Shown here: in pieces, positions 1 to 8,313 of the stretch
Layout: each line of letters opens with the position of its first letter
Numbering within the stretch: the stretch's first letter is position 1
Source of the DNA: Arthrobacter_M sp030063245
GTDB lineage: Bacteria; Actinomycetota; Actinomycetes; Actinomycetales; Micrococcaceae
Length of the DNA: 64,000 nucleotides
NCBI RefSeq assembly: GCF_051131705.1
Contig: NZ_CP180316.1
Location: 682,001-746,000, forward strand
Direction: 5' to 3'
The notes under the pieces: generated by a model
The model's database searches: none
Seen by the model: the letters and a program-made list of their open reading frames with translations, nothing else
What the model was told of the DNA's origin: nothing
Program-made: the position numbers and the translations under genes

Positions 1-839
1 AGGGTGCGCTCCAGGGCCGTGTAGTAGCCGCTCGTCATGGGGAAGCAGTTCAACGACAGGATGTCGTGTTCCTGGAGCTTGCGCGTGGTGGCCCAGTTGT
101 GGGCACCGTCCGTGTTGATCCCGGACTGGAACCAAACCCAGGTGTCGCGGATCTCGGAGTTGGGGAAGGTGCGGGCGATCTCGTGCACCATGGCCTCGGT
201 GCCGATCAGCGCCACCTCATATTCGGTGATGCCGGCAGTGATGGCGTTGCGGATGGCCTCGCCGCCCAGGTCGCCGATGCGGGCGCCGTGCTTGATGACC
301 GCGATTTCCTCGGCTGACTTGATCATGCGCTGGCGCATGGCCGCCTGCGCCACGTCCACCAGGGTGGCGCCGGCAAATGCGGCCTGGATCTTGTTGCGGT
401 TATCCAGGGGCAGGGTGTCGTCCTCGACACCCAGGCGGCGGACGTTGACGCCCCGGGTGCGCAGGGACTCCTGGATGGCGAAGATGTAGTTGTCGCGGCG
501 CCAGTCCGTGTAGACAATGTTCTCGCCGTACCCACGGCGCCACGGCATCCCGGCGTCGATGTTCGCGGTGACTGTGACCGTGTCGGTGGGAGTGACCACC
601 ATGGCGTAGGAACGGCCAAAGTAGGTGAACAGGAAGTCGGAGTAGTACTTGATGCTGTGGAAGCTGGTCAGGACGACGGCGTCCAGGTCCTTCGCGGCCA
701 TGATCTCCCGCAGGCCGGCAATGCGGCGCTCGAGTTCGGCGTCGGAAAAGGTCAGCTGGACCTTCTCGCCGTTGTGCAGCACCTTCAGGCGCTCCAGCTC
801 GGCTATTGACGTGACGTTCTCGGGAATGGTGGTGCTCAT
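1..839 (-). CDS. Creatinase (creatine amidinohydrolase), 3' end cut by window edge
   Basis: Hydrolyses creatine to sarcosine and urea in the cytosol. About 279 residues are visible from the ATG at 839, which follows a good AAGGAG ribosome site; the C-terminal third lies beyond the left edge. The segment SIKYYSDFLFTYFGRSYAM, then PWRRGYGENIVYTDWRRDN, match the N-terminal domain of creatinase. INTDGAHNWATTR contains the His that acts as general base in the family (His232 in the Pseudomonas enzyme). The fold is the pita-bread fold shared with aminopeptidase P. It lies 62 bp downstream of a transporter gene on the same strand and is probably co-transcribed. Its product sarcosine is the substrate of the soxBDAG operon in this window. 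Confidence 0.93.
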   Translation of the reverse strand, partial: MSTTIPENVTSIAELERLKVLHNGEKVQLTFSDAELERRIAGLREIMAAKDLDAVVLTSFHSIKYYSDFLFTYFGRSYAMVVTPTDTVTVTANIDAGMPWRRGYGENIVYTDWRRDNYIFAIQESLRTRGVNVRRLGVEDDTLPLDNRNKIQAAFAGATLVDVAQAAMRQRMIKSAEEIAVIKHGARIGDLGGEAIRNAITAGITEYEVALIGTEAMVHEIARTFPNSEIRDTWVWFQSGINTDGAHNWATTRKLQEHDILSLNCFPMTSGYYTALERT

Positions 840-901
840 GGTGTCTCCTTGTTGATATTGCGTTGGTAAATTGAGGGAAAGTTTGGGGTGGGCCTGGGCT
901 G

Positions 902-2305
902 TTAGTGCATCAACGGTGCCTTCGAGGTCTCCTTGGCAAGCGACACGGCGATCAGGGATACGACGGCGGCCGCCATCAGGTACCAGCCTGGTGCCAGGTT
1001 GGAGCCGCTGAGCTTGATGAGCAGTGTCGAGGCGAACAGTGCGGTGCCGCCAAAGAGTGCGTTGGTGAGGTTGAAACTCACGGCGAATCCGCTGTAGCGG
1101 ATCTTTGTGGGGAACAGTTCGGCCAGGAAGCTGGGCAGCGTTCCGTCATTGAGGGTCAGCATCGCGCCCAGCAGGATCTGGACCAAGATGATGACCAGGA
1201 AGTTCCCGGTGCCCAAGAGCAAGAACATCGGAACGGTCAGCACCACGAAGAGGATCGAGGCGGTGATCAGGACCCGTTTCCGGCCGAACCGGTCCGAGGC
1301 CAGCCCGGTCAGGAAGATGAAGCCAATGTAGGCGGCCAGGGCGACCGTGGTGGCCAGGAACGACCCGGAGGAATCCAGGCCGACGACCTCACTGAGGTAG
1401 GTGGGCATGTAGCTGAGAACCACATAGAAGCCGACTGCGTTCAGGACCACTGCACCGATGGCGATCAGGAGCGGACGCCAGTGCTTGCGGAACAAGTCCG
1501 TGACGGGGGCCTTGATCGCCTCGTCTTCCTTTTCCAGGGCCAGGAATGCCGGGGTGTCCTCGAGCTTGACACGGATGTAGCGGCCGATCAGACCCATCGG
1601 GGCGGCAAGCAGGAACGGAAGGCGCCAGCCCCAGGAGTCCATTTGGTCCGGGGACAGGGAGACGGAAAGCAGCAACGCGATCAAGGAGCCAAGCAGCAGC
1701 CCGGTGGCCGTGCTGGCGGGCACCACAGCTGCGTAGAGTCCGCGCCGGTTCGCCGGGGCGTACTCCACCAGGAACGCCGAGGCGCCGGCGTATTCACCGG
1801 CGGCCGAGAACCCCTGGACAACGCGCACGAGCAGCAGCAGGATCGGTGCCCAGATGCCAATGATGTTGTAATCGGGGATCAGCGCGATCGCGAAGGTCGC
1901 CCCGGACATGATCAAAATCGACAAGGACAAGGCGTTCTTGCGCCCCACCCGGTCGCCGATGTGCCCCCAAATGAACCCCCCGATGGGGCGGACAAAGAAG
2001 GAGATGGCGAACAAGCCGAACGTCAGCAGCAGTGCGGTCTGCTTGTCCGCCTCCGGAAAGAAGGCGTGCGCTATGGTGACGGCCAGGTATCCGTAGACGG
2101 CGTAGTCGAACCATTCGACGAAGTTGCCGATGAAGCTGGCGCCAATGACCCGCCGCAGGGTGCTCTTGGAAACGCCGGTTCCGTCGTTGGGGCCTTGCTG
2201 GCCGCTGAGGGTTGTCGTCTTGGGGGACAGCGAAGCGAGCCCGGCATTGGGTTCGGTGCCCGGCAAACCGGCGGGCAATGCTACTTCGGGTGTTTCATTA
2301 GTCAT
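902..2305 (-). CDS. MFS transporter, metabolite:H+ symporter (MHS/ProP-like) family
   Basis: A 467-residue membrane protein with about 12 predicted transmembrane segments. The loop GGFIWGHIGDRVGRKNAL between TM2 and TM3 and the later LASDRFGRKRVL are the paired MFS signature loops. The overall layout is that of the MHS subfamily, which takes up betaine, proline, alpha-ketoglutarate or similar small metabolites with protons. The ATG at 2305 is preferred over an upstream in-frame ATG at 2335 because it follows a GGTGGA ribosome site and the residues between them look non-native. It sits directly upstream of creatinase on the same strand, so creatine or creatinine is the likely cargo; this is inferred from context only. 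Confidence 0.85.
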   Translation of the reverse strand: MTNETPEVALPAGLPGTEPNAGLASLSPKTTTLSGQQGPNDGTGVSKSTLRRVIGASFIGNFVEWFDYAVYGYLAVTIAHAFFPEADKQTALLLTFGLFAISFFVRPIGGFIWGHIGDRVGRKNALSLSILIMSGATFAIALIPDYNIIGIWAPILLLLVRVVQGFSAAGEYAGASAFLVEYAPANRRGLYAAVVPASTATGLLLGSLIALLLSVSLSPDQMDSWGWRLPFLLAAPMGLIGRYIRVKLEDTPAFLALEKEDEAIKAPVTDLFRKHWRPLLIAIGAVVLNAVGFYVVLSYMPTYLSEVVGLDSSGSFLATTVALAAYIGFIFLTGLASDRFGRKRVLITASILFVVLTVPMFLLLGTGNFLVIILVQILLGAMLTLNDGTLPSFLAELFPTKIRYSGFAVSFNLTNALFGGTALFASTLLIKLSGSNLAPGWYLMAAAVVSLIAVSLAKETSKAPLMH

Positions 2306-2328
2306 AAGAATCCACCAAAGGGTTTGGG

Positions 2329-2357
2329 GTTGCAATCATTGCAACGTCGTTGCACCA
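2329..2357. promoter_or_regulatory. Putative operator: GTTGC-N7-GCAAC palindrome followed by GTTGCACCA
   Basis: Positions 2329-2345 read GTTGCAATCATTGCAAC, a perfect 17-bp palindrome. Positions 2349-2357 read GTTGCACCA. They lie 24-52 bp upstream of the transporter start at 2305, within the 234-bp gap after the deacetylase-like gene. The same GTTGC-N7-GCAAC design recurs at 23547 and 29250, and GTTGCACCA recurs at 5071 and 6761. This suggests binding sites for IclR- or PucR-type regulators of the creatine/creatinine genes; the binding protein is inferred. Confidence 0.55.
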
Positions 2358-2539
2358 GCGTACGGCGTGATCCGGATCACGGTCAAGGGCTTTTCGCAGT
2401 GATTACAAGAAAACTTTGTCCCCGCCGACGATGCCGCGTCCCGGCGCGAAAAAAATCGGTTCGCTCCGGGAATTGCCGTCACCCCAACCGTGTTGCCCCT
2501 GCTGCGCCGGTTCTACGCAACTGGAGACCGCTGCCGTGC

Positions 2540-3457
2540 CTACCGGAGAACGGCGTCGTTCAGCAAGAGACGGTCCTGGCCGGGCTGCGGTCCCGGATGC
2601 ACCAGACGCCGATGCCGGTAGATGTCGGCACACACGCTTTGGGCATGGCGTGCAATCTCCTCCAGAGGAGCCACCCACATGCCTTCCAGGCTCTTGACCC
2701 GGACGATGAGCTCCTCCAGCGCCGTCAGCCTGGACGGCCGGCCGGAAATGAACGGATGATTCGTCAGCACAAAGCAGCCTGCACCGGCGTGTGCGCTCTG
2801 GGCCTCCAGCAACCACATTTCGGTCGCCTTGCGGGGGGATTCGATGACGCCGCTACCGGTCCAACCCGGATAGTAACCGTACTGTTCCCAGTCGTCGAGG
2901 GCCCAGTCCACCGGAATTTCAATGAGCGAGCCCGCGTCCATCCCTTCGCCGGCAAACGAGTACGGTGCATCCCCGTCCAACAGGCTGGAGTCGTACAGGA
3001 AGCCGCGCTCATGCAGGAGTTTGGTGGTCTGCCAGTTGTATTCCCACCAGGGTGCCCGATAACCGACCGGCCGGACGCCGGCCACCTTGTCCAGTGCCTC
3101 CAGCCCCCGGTCCAGCATGTCAGCCTCCTCCGCGGCAGACATGTCCGTGGTCTTTTCGTGCAGATACCCATGGTGGCCGATCTCGTGCCCTTCATCGACA
3201 ATCCTGCGGACCATGTCCGGATACAGCTCGGCGGTAAAGCCGGGGACGAAAAACGTGGCGGATACCTCCTGCCTGTTGAGCATCGCCAAGAGCTTTGGCA
3301 TGGCGACCAACGGGCCGTAGCTTTGGTGGGACATAAGGGACATACGGTTCACGAAGCCCGCGTCGTGGGCTATCGCGCCGGATTCCGCGTCGACGTCAAA
3401 GGTGAAGGACGCCGCTGCGCGCTTGCCTTTGGGCCATTCAAAGCTGGGTAGTGACAT
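2540..3457 (-). CDS. Polysaccharide deacetylase-fold protein (PuuE/imidase-like), candidate cyclic-amide hydrolase
   Basis: A 305-residue NodB-fold protein. Residues 15-30 contain ASFTFDVDAES, with the catalytic/metal Asp pair. IVDEGHEIGHHGYLHEKT around 105-120 supplies the His residues, and GYRAPWWEYN and EIPVDWALDDWEQYG are typical of the group that includes Helicobacter PgdA, PuuE allantoinase and Pseudomonas cyclic imidase. It has no signal peptide, which argues against a role on cell-wall glycans. It overlaps the NCS1 permease gene by 20 bp and precedes the creatinase unit, so it may act on a small cyclic amide such as creatinine or a hydantoin. The start at 3457 follows GAGGAG. The substrate is inferred; the fold assignment is firm. 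Confidence 0.75.
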   Translation of the reverse strand: MSLPSFEWPKGKRAAASFTFDVDAESGAIAHDAGFVNRMSLMSHQSYGPLVAMPKLLAMLNRQEVSATFFVPGFTAELYPDMVRRIVDEGHEIGHHGYLHEKTTDMSAAEEADMLDRGLEALDKVAGVRPVGYRAPWWEYNWQTTKLLHERGFLYDSSLLDGDAPYSFAGEGMDAGSLIEIPVDWALDDWEQYGYYPGWTGSGVIESPRKATEMWLLEAQSAHAGAGCFVLTNHPFISGRPSRLTALEELIVRVKSLEGMWVAPLEEIARHAQSVCADIYRHRRLVHPGPQPGQDRLLLNDAVLR

Positions 3458-5000
3458 TTTGGTTCTCCTCGGCGATGATGTCGGTGTGGTGCAGGTCCTC
3501 CGCGTTGCCGTTGCGCTCCAGCACATCGGCGTCGGTCAGCGGGGCCCGGATGCCCAATGGAATGCCCGCTGCCAGCCGGGAGCGGAAGCGCGGGTAGCCC
3601 AACGCGAAGTAGAGGACTGCCGAGGTGACGGTGCCCGCGAGCCAGGAAAAGTCCATGCCGCCCAGCGCCGTGGCGATCGGGCCCTGCAGTGCGGGAATGG
3701 CGCCATACATGCACATCCAGGTCATGATGATGCCGGCGAAGAAGGCAATGAAGGCCGCCGGGTTGAATGCCTTCAGATGGGTCTTTTCGGGCGGCAGGAA
3801 CAGATAGCCGAAGTTCTTGTGGCGCCGTTCAAAGATGAAGTAATGCACGGCCATGATGCCGCCCCAGGTGGCGACCCAGGCGACGATGGCGATCAGCCAC
3901 GTATCCAACAATTCGCCGAAGTTGCGGGCGAACATGAAGCCGATGACTGCCACCATGGACAGCACCCCCACGAGAATGGACAGCTTCTTTCGGGATACCT
4001 TGATGTCCAATGCCTGGACGGCCACGCTGAATGTGTACATATTGATGATGTTCGTGGCAATCGGGCCGTGGATCACCAGCAGGATCACCGGGATGGCAAA
4101 GGTGCCGAAGTTCTGTACGATCAACGCGCCCGGATCGGCGCTGCCGTTTTTCGTCGCCAGGCTGGCCCCGAGAATACCGAGCCACACCACGGGCAGGAAC
4201 TGGCCCAGTACGCTGACGGTAAAGAGTTTCCGCGGACGGATTTTCTTGCTGACGAAGCGCGAATAGTCCGGAGCGTAGGTGAACCAGCCGATACCCCAGC
4301 CGATGCCGATGGCTGTCATGACGCCCGACATGGCCGCAATCCGCGGTGCCCCCGTGAGAATTTCCCCGGGGGGTCCCTGATAGCCCCAGTCGATGTTCAA
4401 ATGGGTCCACGCGAGGATGGACATGGCGACCAGCACCACGATGGTGGGCGGCATGGTCCATCGTTCAAATTTGGCGATGGCGTGGTAACCCCGGTAGCAG
4501 ATGATCACCTGGATGCTCATGATCACGGCGGCCGTGCTGGTCCGCCACCCGAAATTGGCGGCGGCGGGGTCCACCCAGCCGATCAGACCGAACAAGGCCA
4601 TGACCAGGTCAAGGATGATCCAGGTGTTGACGGCTGCCCAGCCGACGGCCACAAGCGCTTGGATGGCCGCGGGGAGATAGGCGCCGCGGCGCCCGAAGGC
4701 GCCACGGGAAAGCAGCATCCCGGTGGCACCGGTCCGCTGGCCCAGAATGACAAAAAAGCCGAAGCCCAGCATGCCGATGAGGTTTCCGGCAATGAGCACG
4801 ATCAGGGTGTCGGAGAGCCCGAGGCCCAACTGGATCCCCAAGGCGCCGAGGATCCAGTTGATCGGGGCAACATTGGCGCCGGCCCAGATCCAGAACTGCC
4901 CGGACAGCTTCGTTGTCCGCGCCGATTCGGGCACGGGTTGGAGGATATCTTCTACTTCCTGAGTGACGCTTTCCGATTTCGTCGCCGATCTTTGTTTCAC
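3438..5000 (-). CDS. NCS1-family permease (cytosine/hydantoin/allantoin type)
   Basis: A 520-residue membrane protein with about 12 transmembrane segments, of the nucleobase:cation symporter-1 family (CodB, Mhp1, PucI). FWIWAGANVAPINWILGA near residue 30 is the family's TM1 motif, and SRGAFGRRGAYLPAAIQAL follows in TM2-TM3. A GTG at 5000 is taken as the start because it has a GGAAAG ribosome site and gives the usual family length; in-frame ATGs at 5066 and 5105 would add an atypical tail. It overlaps the deacetylase-fold gene, so the two are probably translated together. NCS1 proteins carry nucleobases and hydantoins, so creatinine or a related ring compound is a sensible cargo here. Confidence 0.88.
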   Translation of the reverse strand: MKQRSATKSESVTQEVEDILQPVPESARTTKLSGQFWIWAGANVAPINWILGALGIQLGLGLSDTLIVLIAGNLIGMLGFGFFVILGQRTGATGMLLSRGAFGRRGAYLPAAIQALVAVGWAAVNTWIILDLVMALFGLIGWVDPAAANFGWRTSTAAVIMSIQVIICYRGYHAIAKFERWTMPPTIVVLVAMSILAWTHLNIDWGYQGPPGEILTGAPRIAAMSGVMTAIGIGWGIGWFTYAPDYSRFVSKKIRPRKLFTVSVLGQFLPVVWLGILGASLATKNGSADPGALIVQNFGTFAIPVILLVIHGPIATNIINMYTFSVAVQALDIKVSRKKLSILVGVLSMVAVIGFMFARNFGELLDTWLIAIVAWVATWGGIMAVHYFIFERRHKNFGYLFLPPEKTHLKAFNPAAFIAFFAGIIMTWMCMYGAIPALQGPIATALGGMDFSWLAGTVTSAVLYFALGYPRFRSRLAAGIPLGIRAPLTDADVLERNGNAEDLHHTDIIAEENQNVTTQL

Positions 5001-5057
5001 AGGTTTTCTCTTTCCGCCGCTGAGTAAAGGAGCCTGCGAGAAGCCTATGTGTGATTG

Positions 5058-5079
5058 GCACCACATGGTATGGTGCAAC
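5058..5079. promoter_or_regulatory. Inverted repeat in the NCS1/PucR divergent promoter region
   Basis: GCACCA at 5058-5063 and TGGTGC at 5071-5076 form a perfect 6-bp inverted repeat separated by 7 bp. The right half extends to TGGTGCAAC (5071-5079), the complement of GTTGCACCA found at 2349 and 6761. The site lies between the permease start at 5000 and the PucR-type gene at 5221. A TTGACA at 5099-5104 could be a -35 box, but no good -10 was seen. Likely a regulator binding site; the cognate protein is not known. Confidence 0.5.
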
Positions 5080-5220
5080 TGTCCATGATCAGCGGCGGTT
5101 GACATGACACACTGTCCATCGGTTCTGCGTGAAGGTCGGCTTTTTTGCATCCCGGGGTGCCGGATCGTTGTGTCCGGGCGCCCCCGGATTGTTGTGCCGG
5201 ATCGTTAAGAAGGGGACAGC

Positions 5221-6726
5221 ATGGTGATTCCACTGGCCGAGGTGCTGGAGAGCGATCTTGTCCGGCAGGGCCGGCCACGGGTCCGTGCCGGCCGGGCGAT
5301 GGTCGCGGTGAACTCCATTCGTTGGGTCCACTCCAGCGAGGTGCTGCAGATCGCTCCGCTCCTGCGCGGTGAGGAGCTTCTGCTGACGGGAGGATCAGCG
5401 CTTTTGGGGCTTAAGCCGGCGGCGCAGCAGGATTATATACGGCGGCTGGCAGAGCGGCATGTCAGTGCCTTGATCATTGAGACAGCGGGATTGAGCCGTC
5501 CGCTGTCGCCGGAACTGATTCAGGCCGCCGATGAATCAGCCCTGCCGCTCATCGAGTTTCAATCAGTTGTCCCGTTCGTGGACATTGCCGAAGACATTAA
5601 CCGGCGGATCGTGTCCCGGCAGATTGCGGTCCTGCAAAGCGCGGACCTTATTGGTCAGCGGTTGATGGCAGGGCTGGCCTCGGGTGCCACCCTGTCTGCG
5701 CTTTTGGAGCTCCTGGCGGAATCGCTGAAAACGCACGTGGCGCTGATCGATCTGCGGGGGGCAGTGCTGGAAACGGCGGGCGAACCGGCGCAACATGCCG
5801 ACCCTATCGAGGTGGATATCTTCATCGGGGGCATTGTGACGGCGAAACTGGCCGTCCAGCGACGGGCCGGAACCGACGCCTCCGTGCTCCGCACCATCGG
5901 GGAGCGGCTCAGCGGAACGTTCGCGCTGGCGTTGTCCCAGCGGCACCAGCCCACGCTGTCCCAGATCGCCGATACAACGTTGATGCGTGCCGTAGTTGAC
6001 GGCTCCGGGCCGGCGCAGGTGAAGGAGTATTGCAGGATAGCCGGATTTCCCACCGACCAGCCCGTGCTGATGATGGAGTTCCGGCGGATCGGATTGGCCA
6101 ATATCCAGGGGGCCGCGGAACGGGCGGTGCGACGGTGTTGCCCCGGTGTGCGGACGTATCAGGATGCCGGCAACGTCTACGCCCTGATCCCGTTGGGCAC
6201 CACAGGAACCCGGCAACGGCGGGTCAGCATTCTGGTGGCGCTGGAGCAGGAGCTGGCCGAAGCCGCGGTCACCGGGGTCATGGGTCCAACGGTCGTAGAC
6301 GCCACCTTGGCGCATTGGTCGCTGAGCGAGGCCAAACTGGCGCACTCGCTGGGACCGGCGTCTAAGGTTGGCAATAATCTGTGGGACAGCGAAAACTTTG
6401 TGGTGGAACGGCTGGCGGGTGCGCTGCCGGCGCTGACCGTGGGGCGCCTGACTCAGGAATTGGTCGGAGAACTACTGGAGTACGATAAGCGCCGGGGCAC
6501 CAGCCTGCTGGAAACGCTCGACCAATGGTTGGTGGCCGGGTGCAATACGGCGGTCGCGGCCCGCATGCTGTTCCTGGAGCGCCAGTCCATGCACAATCGG
6601 CTGACCCGGATTTTCGAGTTGTTGGGCGGTGATCCGCGCGGCACGGGCAAGATGGCCGGATTGCATCTGGCCGTCCGGCTGGCGACGACCCTGCCACACC
6701 ACGTCCACGCGTCCAGGCTGCGCTGA
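5221..6726 (+). CDS. PucR-family transcriptional regulator
   Basis: A 501-residue cytosolic regulator. The N-terminal part (residues about 1-125: MVIPLAEVLESDLVR, then RGEELLLTGGSALL) is the purine-catabolism PucR_1 domain. The C-terminal region, about 430-495, contains LLETLDQWLVAGCNTAVAA and RQSMHNRLTRIFELLGGD, which is the PucR-type helix-turn-helix. Family members sense purine or allantoin-type metabolites and act on neighbouring operons. It is divergent from the NCS1 permease unit and 72 bp upstream of the deaminase on the same strand, so it probably controls both. The start follows AAGGGGACAGC. The effector is unknown; creatinine, creatine or N-methylhydantoin are guesses from context. 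Confidence 0.88.
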   Translation: MVIPLAEVLESDLVRQGRPRVRAGRAMVAVNSIRWVHSSEVLQIAPLLRGEELLLTGGSALLGLKPAAQQDYIRRLAERHVSALIIETAGLSRPLSPELIQAADESALPLIEFQSVVPFVDIAEDINRRIVSRQIAVLQSADLIGQRLMAGLASGATLSALLELLAESLKTHVALIDLRGAVLETAGEPAQHADPIEVDIFIGGIVTAKLAVQRRAGTDASVLRTIGERLSGTFALALSQRHQPTLSQIADTTLMRAVVDGSGPAQVKEYCRIAGFPTDQPVLMMEFRRIGLANIQGAAERAVRRCCPGVRTYQDAGNVYALIPLGTTGTRQRRVSILVALEQELAEAAVTGVMGPTVVDATLAHWSLSEAKLAHSLGPASKVGNNLWDSENFVVERLAGALPALTVGRLTQELVGELLEYDKRRGTSLLETLDQWLVAGCNTAVAARMLFLERQSMHNRLTRIFELLGGDPRGTGKMAGLHLAVRLATTLPHHVHASRLR

Positions 6727-6760
6727 TTTACCCGCACCACGAAGTTTCACACCGCAAATT

Positions 6761-6784
6761 GTTGCACCATGTGCCGACGTGCAA
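6761..6784. promoter_or_regulatory. GTTGCACCA-type site upstream of the deaminase
   Basis: GTTGCACCA occurs at 6761-6769. TTGCAC (6762-6767) and GTGCAA (6779-6784) form a 6-bp inverted repeat with an 11-bp spacer, just before the deaminase ribosome site. It matches the motif at 2349 and 5071 and could be an operator of the adjacent PucR-type regulator. Confidence 0.45.
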
Positions 6785-6798
6785 TGAACAAGGAGAAG

Positions 6799-7236
6799 AT
6801 GACGACCGATCCCGCATTTGAGGCAGCCGTGGCGGCTGCCCGGAAAAGCCTGCGCGAAGGTGGCATTCCGATCGGGGCGGCATTGGCCCGCGACGGGCAA
6901 GTCGTCGCATCCGGTCACAATGAGCGGGTGCAGCGCGGCGACCCGATCGCGCATGGGGAAATGTCAGCCCTGCGGGCCGCGGGGCGGCAGAAAACGTACC
7001 GTGATACGGTGCTGTACTCCACTCTCGCACCGTGCGCCATGTGCACCGGCACCGTGCTGCAGTTCAAGATTCCACGCGTGGTCGTGAGGGAGGCCCGGAC
7101 GTTTCCTGGGGAGTTCGAGCTGCTGCGGTCCCGCGGGGTGGAAGTTGTGGTCCTGGACGATGAGCGCTGCATCGACATGATGCGCAGCTTCCAACGCGAC
7201 CATCCGGAGCTTTGGGCCGAGGATATCGGCGAGTAG
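6799..7236 (+). CDS. FCY1-like zinc deaminase (cytosine or creatinine deaminase)
   Basis: A 145-residue CDA-fold deaminase. His52 and Glu54 in AHGEMSAL and Cys79 and Cys82 in APCAMC form the zinc site with its proton-shuttle Glu. The tail VVVLDDERCIDMM...DIGE is strikingly like yeast cytosine deaminase FCY1. The ATG at 6799 is chosen for its AGGAG site, although spacing is short; in-frame ATGs at 6784 and 6769 lack one. Known deaminases of this type convert cytosine to uracil. In this setting (NCS1 permease, PucR regulator, N-methylhydantoinase and N-carbamoylsarcosine amidase nearby) it may deaminate creatinine to N-methylhydantoin. The fold is certain; the substrate is inferred. Confidence 0.85.
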   Translation: MTTDPAFEAAVAAARKSLREGGIPIGAALARDGQVVASGHNERVQRGDPIAHGEMSALRAAGRQKTYRDTVLYSTLAPCAMCTGTVLQFKIPRVVVREARTFPGEFELLRSRGVEVVVLDDERCIDMMRSFQRDHPELWAEDIGE

Positions 7237-7252
7237 GCCCGGCGGTGCCTGG

Positions 7253-8227
7253 TCATTTCAACCAGCCGTCCACGACGCTGCCGTGCGCATCAACCCACTT
7301 CTTGGCTGCGGCGTCGGGTTTCATGCCCCCTTGAATATCCTTGGCCACGGAGTTCTGGTCCTCGTTGGTCCAGGTGAAGGCCGTGGCCAGTTTCGCCGCC
7401 GGCGAGCCGCTGTCGGCGAGCTTCTTGGAGATGATCTTGTTCAGCTTGTACTGCGGGTAGTCGCACGCGACCTTTTCCGGGTCGGCGTCACAACCTGGAG
7501 TCCAGGCCGGGAGTTCGACCTTGACCAATGGAACTTCCGAAAGGAACCACTGGGGGTCGTAGAAATAGCCCAGCAGCGGCGTCTTGTTCGCTTCCGCCGT
7601 CCGGAACGACTGGATGAGCGCAGCTTCGGAGCCGGAGAAGACCACCTTGTAGTTCAGGTCGAGGTTCTTCACCAGCGCTTCGTCGTTGGTCACGAAGGCC
7701 GGGTCGCCGTCAAGCACCTGCCCCTTGCCCCCGGACTCGGACGTTTTGAACAGGTCCGCGTACTTGTTCAGGTTTTTGCCGTCCGTGATATCGGGATACT
7801 TTGCCGCCATCCACGGCGGTACGTACCAGCCGATGTGGCCCACGTTGCCGGTGGGACCGGCATCGACGGCGACCTTCTGATCGGTGATGTACTGTTTCGC
7901 CAGATCGTCATGGCCCCAGTTTTCGATGATGACGTCCACCTGGCCGGAGGCGAATCCCTGCCAGGAGATCTGCTCGTTCAGGTTCTTTTCCACCACCGTG
8001 CAGCCGAGCTTGTTGGTGGCCACGTAGTTGTACACCGCCGCATCGGCGGTGTAGCCGACCCAGGCGTTCAAGGCGACGTTGACCGTCCCGCAGTCGGTTT
8101 TGGCCGCGGCGCCGGGCGCCGCCTGGTTCACGGCTGCGGCTCCGCAGCCGGTGAGCAGCATGAGCGCTCCGACGGTCGTGGCGGCGGCGGGGAGACTGCG
8201 TTTGAGGAGCCCTGCGGTTCTGGACAT
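7253..8227 (-). CDS. Glycine betaine/choline-type ABC transporter substrate-binding lipoprotein (OpuAC/ProX-like)
   Basis: A 324-residue exported binding protein. The N-terminus has a basic-hydrophobic signal ending in the lipobox LLTGC, with Cys28 as the lipidated residue. The mature part has the OpuAC fold; segments such as VALNAWVGYTADAAVYNYV, GQVDVIIENWGHDD and PLLGYFYDPQWF carry the Trp/Tyr residues that normally cage a quaternary amine. It is the last gene of the betaine ABC set, 86 bp after the fused permease. Choline, betaine or carnitine could all be ligands. Its place behind betB and betA favours choline or betaine. Confidence 0.88.
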   Translation of the reverse strand: MSRTAGLLKRSLPAAATTVGALMLLTGCGAAAVNQAAPGAAAKTDCGTVNVALNAWVGYTADAAVYNYVATNKLGCTVVEKNLNEQISWQGFASGQVDVIIENWGHDDLAKQYITDQKVAVDAGPTGNVGHIGWYVPPWMAAKYPDITDGKNLNKYADLFKTSESGGKGQVLDGDPAFVTNDEALVKNLDLNYKVVFSGSEAALIQSFRTAEANKTPLLGYFYDPQWFLSEVPLVKVELPAWTPGCDADPEKVACDYPQYKLNKIISKKLADSGSPAAKLATAFTWTNEDQNSVAKDIQGGMKPDAAAKKWVDAHGSVVDGWLK

Positions 8228-8313
8228 TATTCTCTCTCTTTACGGTGGGGGCGGTACTGCCGGAATGCCATCGGTGGAACTGGGGTCGGAATGCCGGGGT
8301 CGGAATGCTGGGG

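Noticed and set aside
905..3451. An 848-codon plus-strand open frame across the MFS and deacetylase-like genes
   Set aside because: It is the antisense of two well-supported genes, is rich in Gln/Gly/Asp/Arg with no recognisable domain, and results from high-GC codon bias.
3402..5027. A 541-codon plus-strand open frame over the NCS1 permease
   Set aside because: Antisense shadow; the minus-strand frame has clear NCS1 motifs and transmembrane periodicity.
5099..5127. Sigma-70 promoter starting at TTGACA for the PucR-type gene
   Set aside because: The -35 is perfect, but the position 17 bp on reads GTTCTG, a poor -10, so it is mentioned only within the operator feature.
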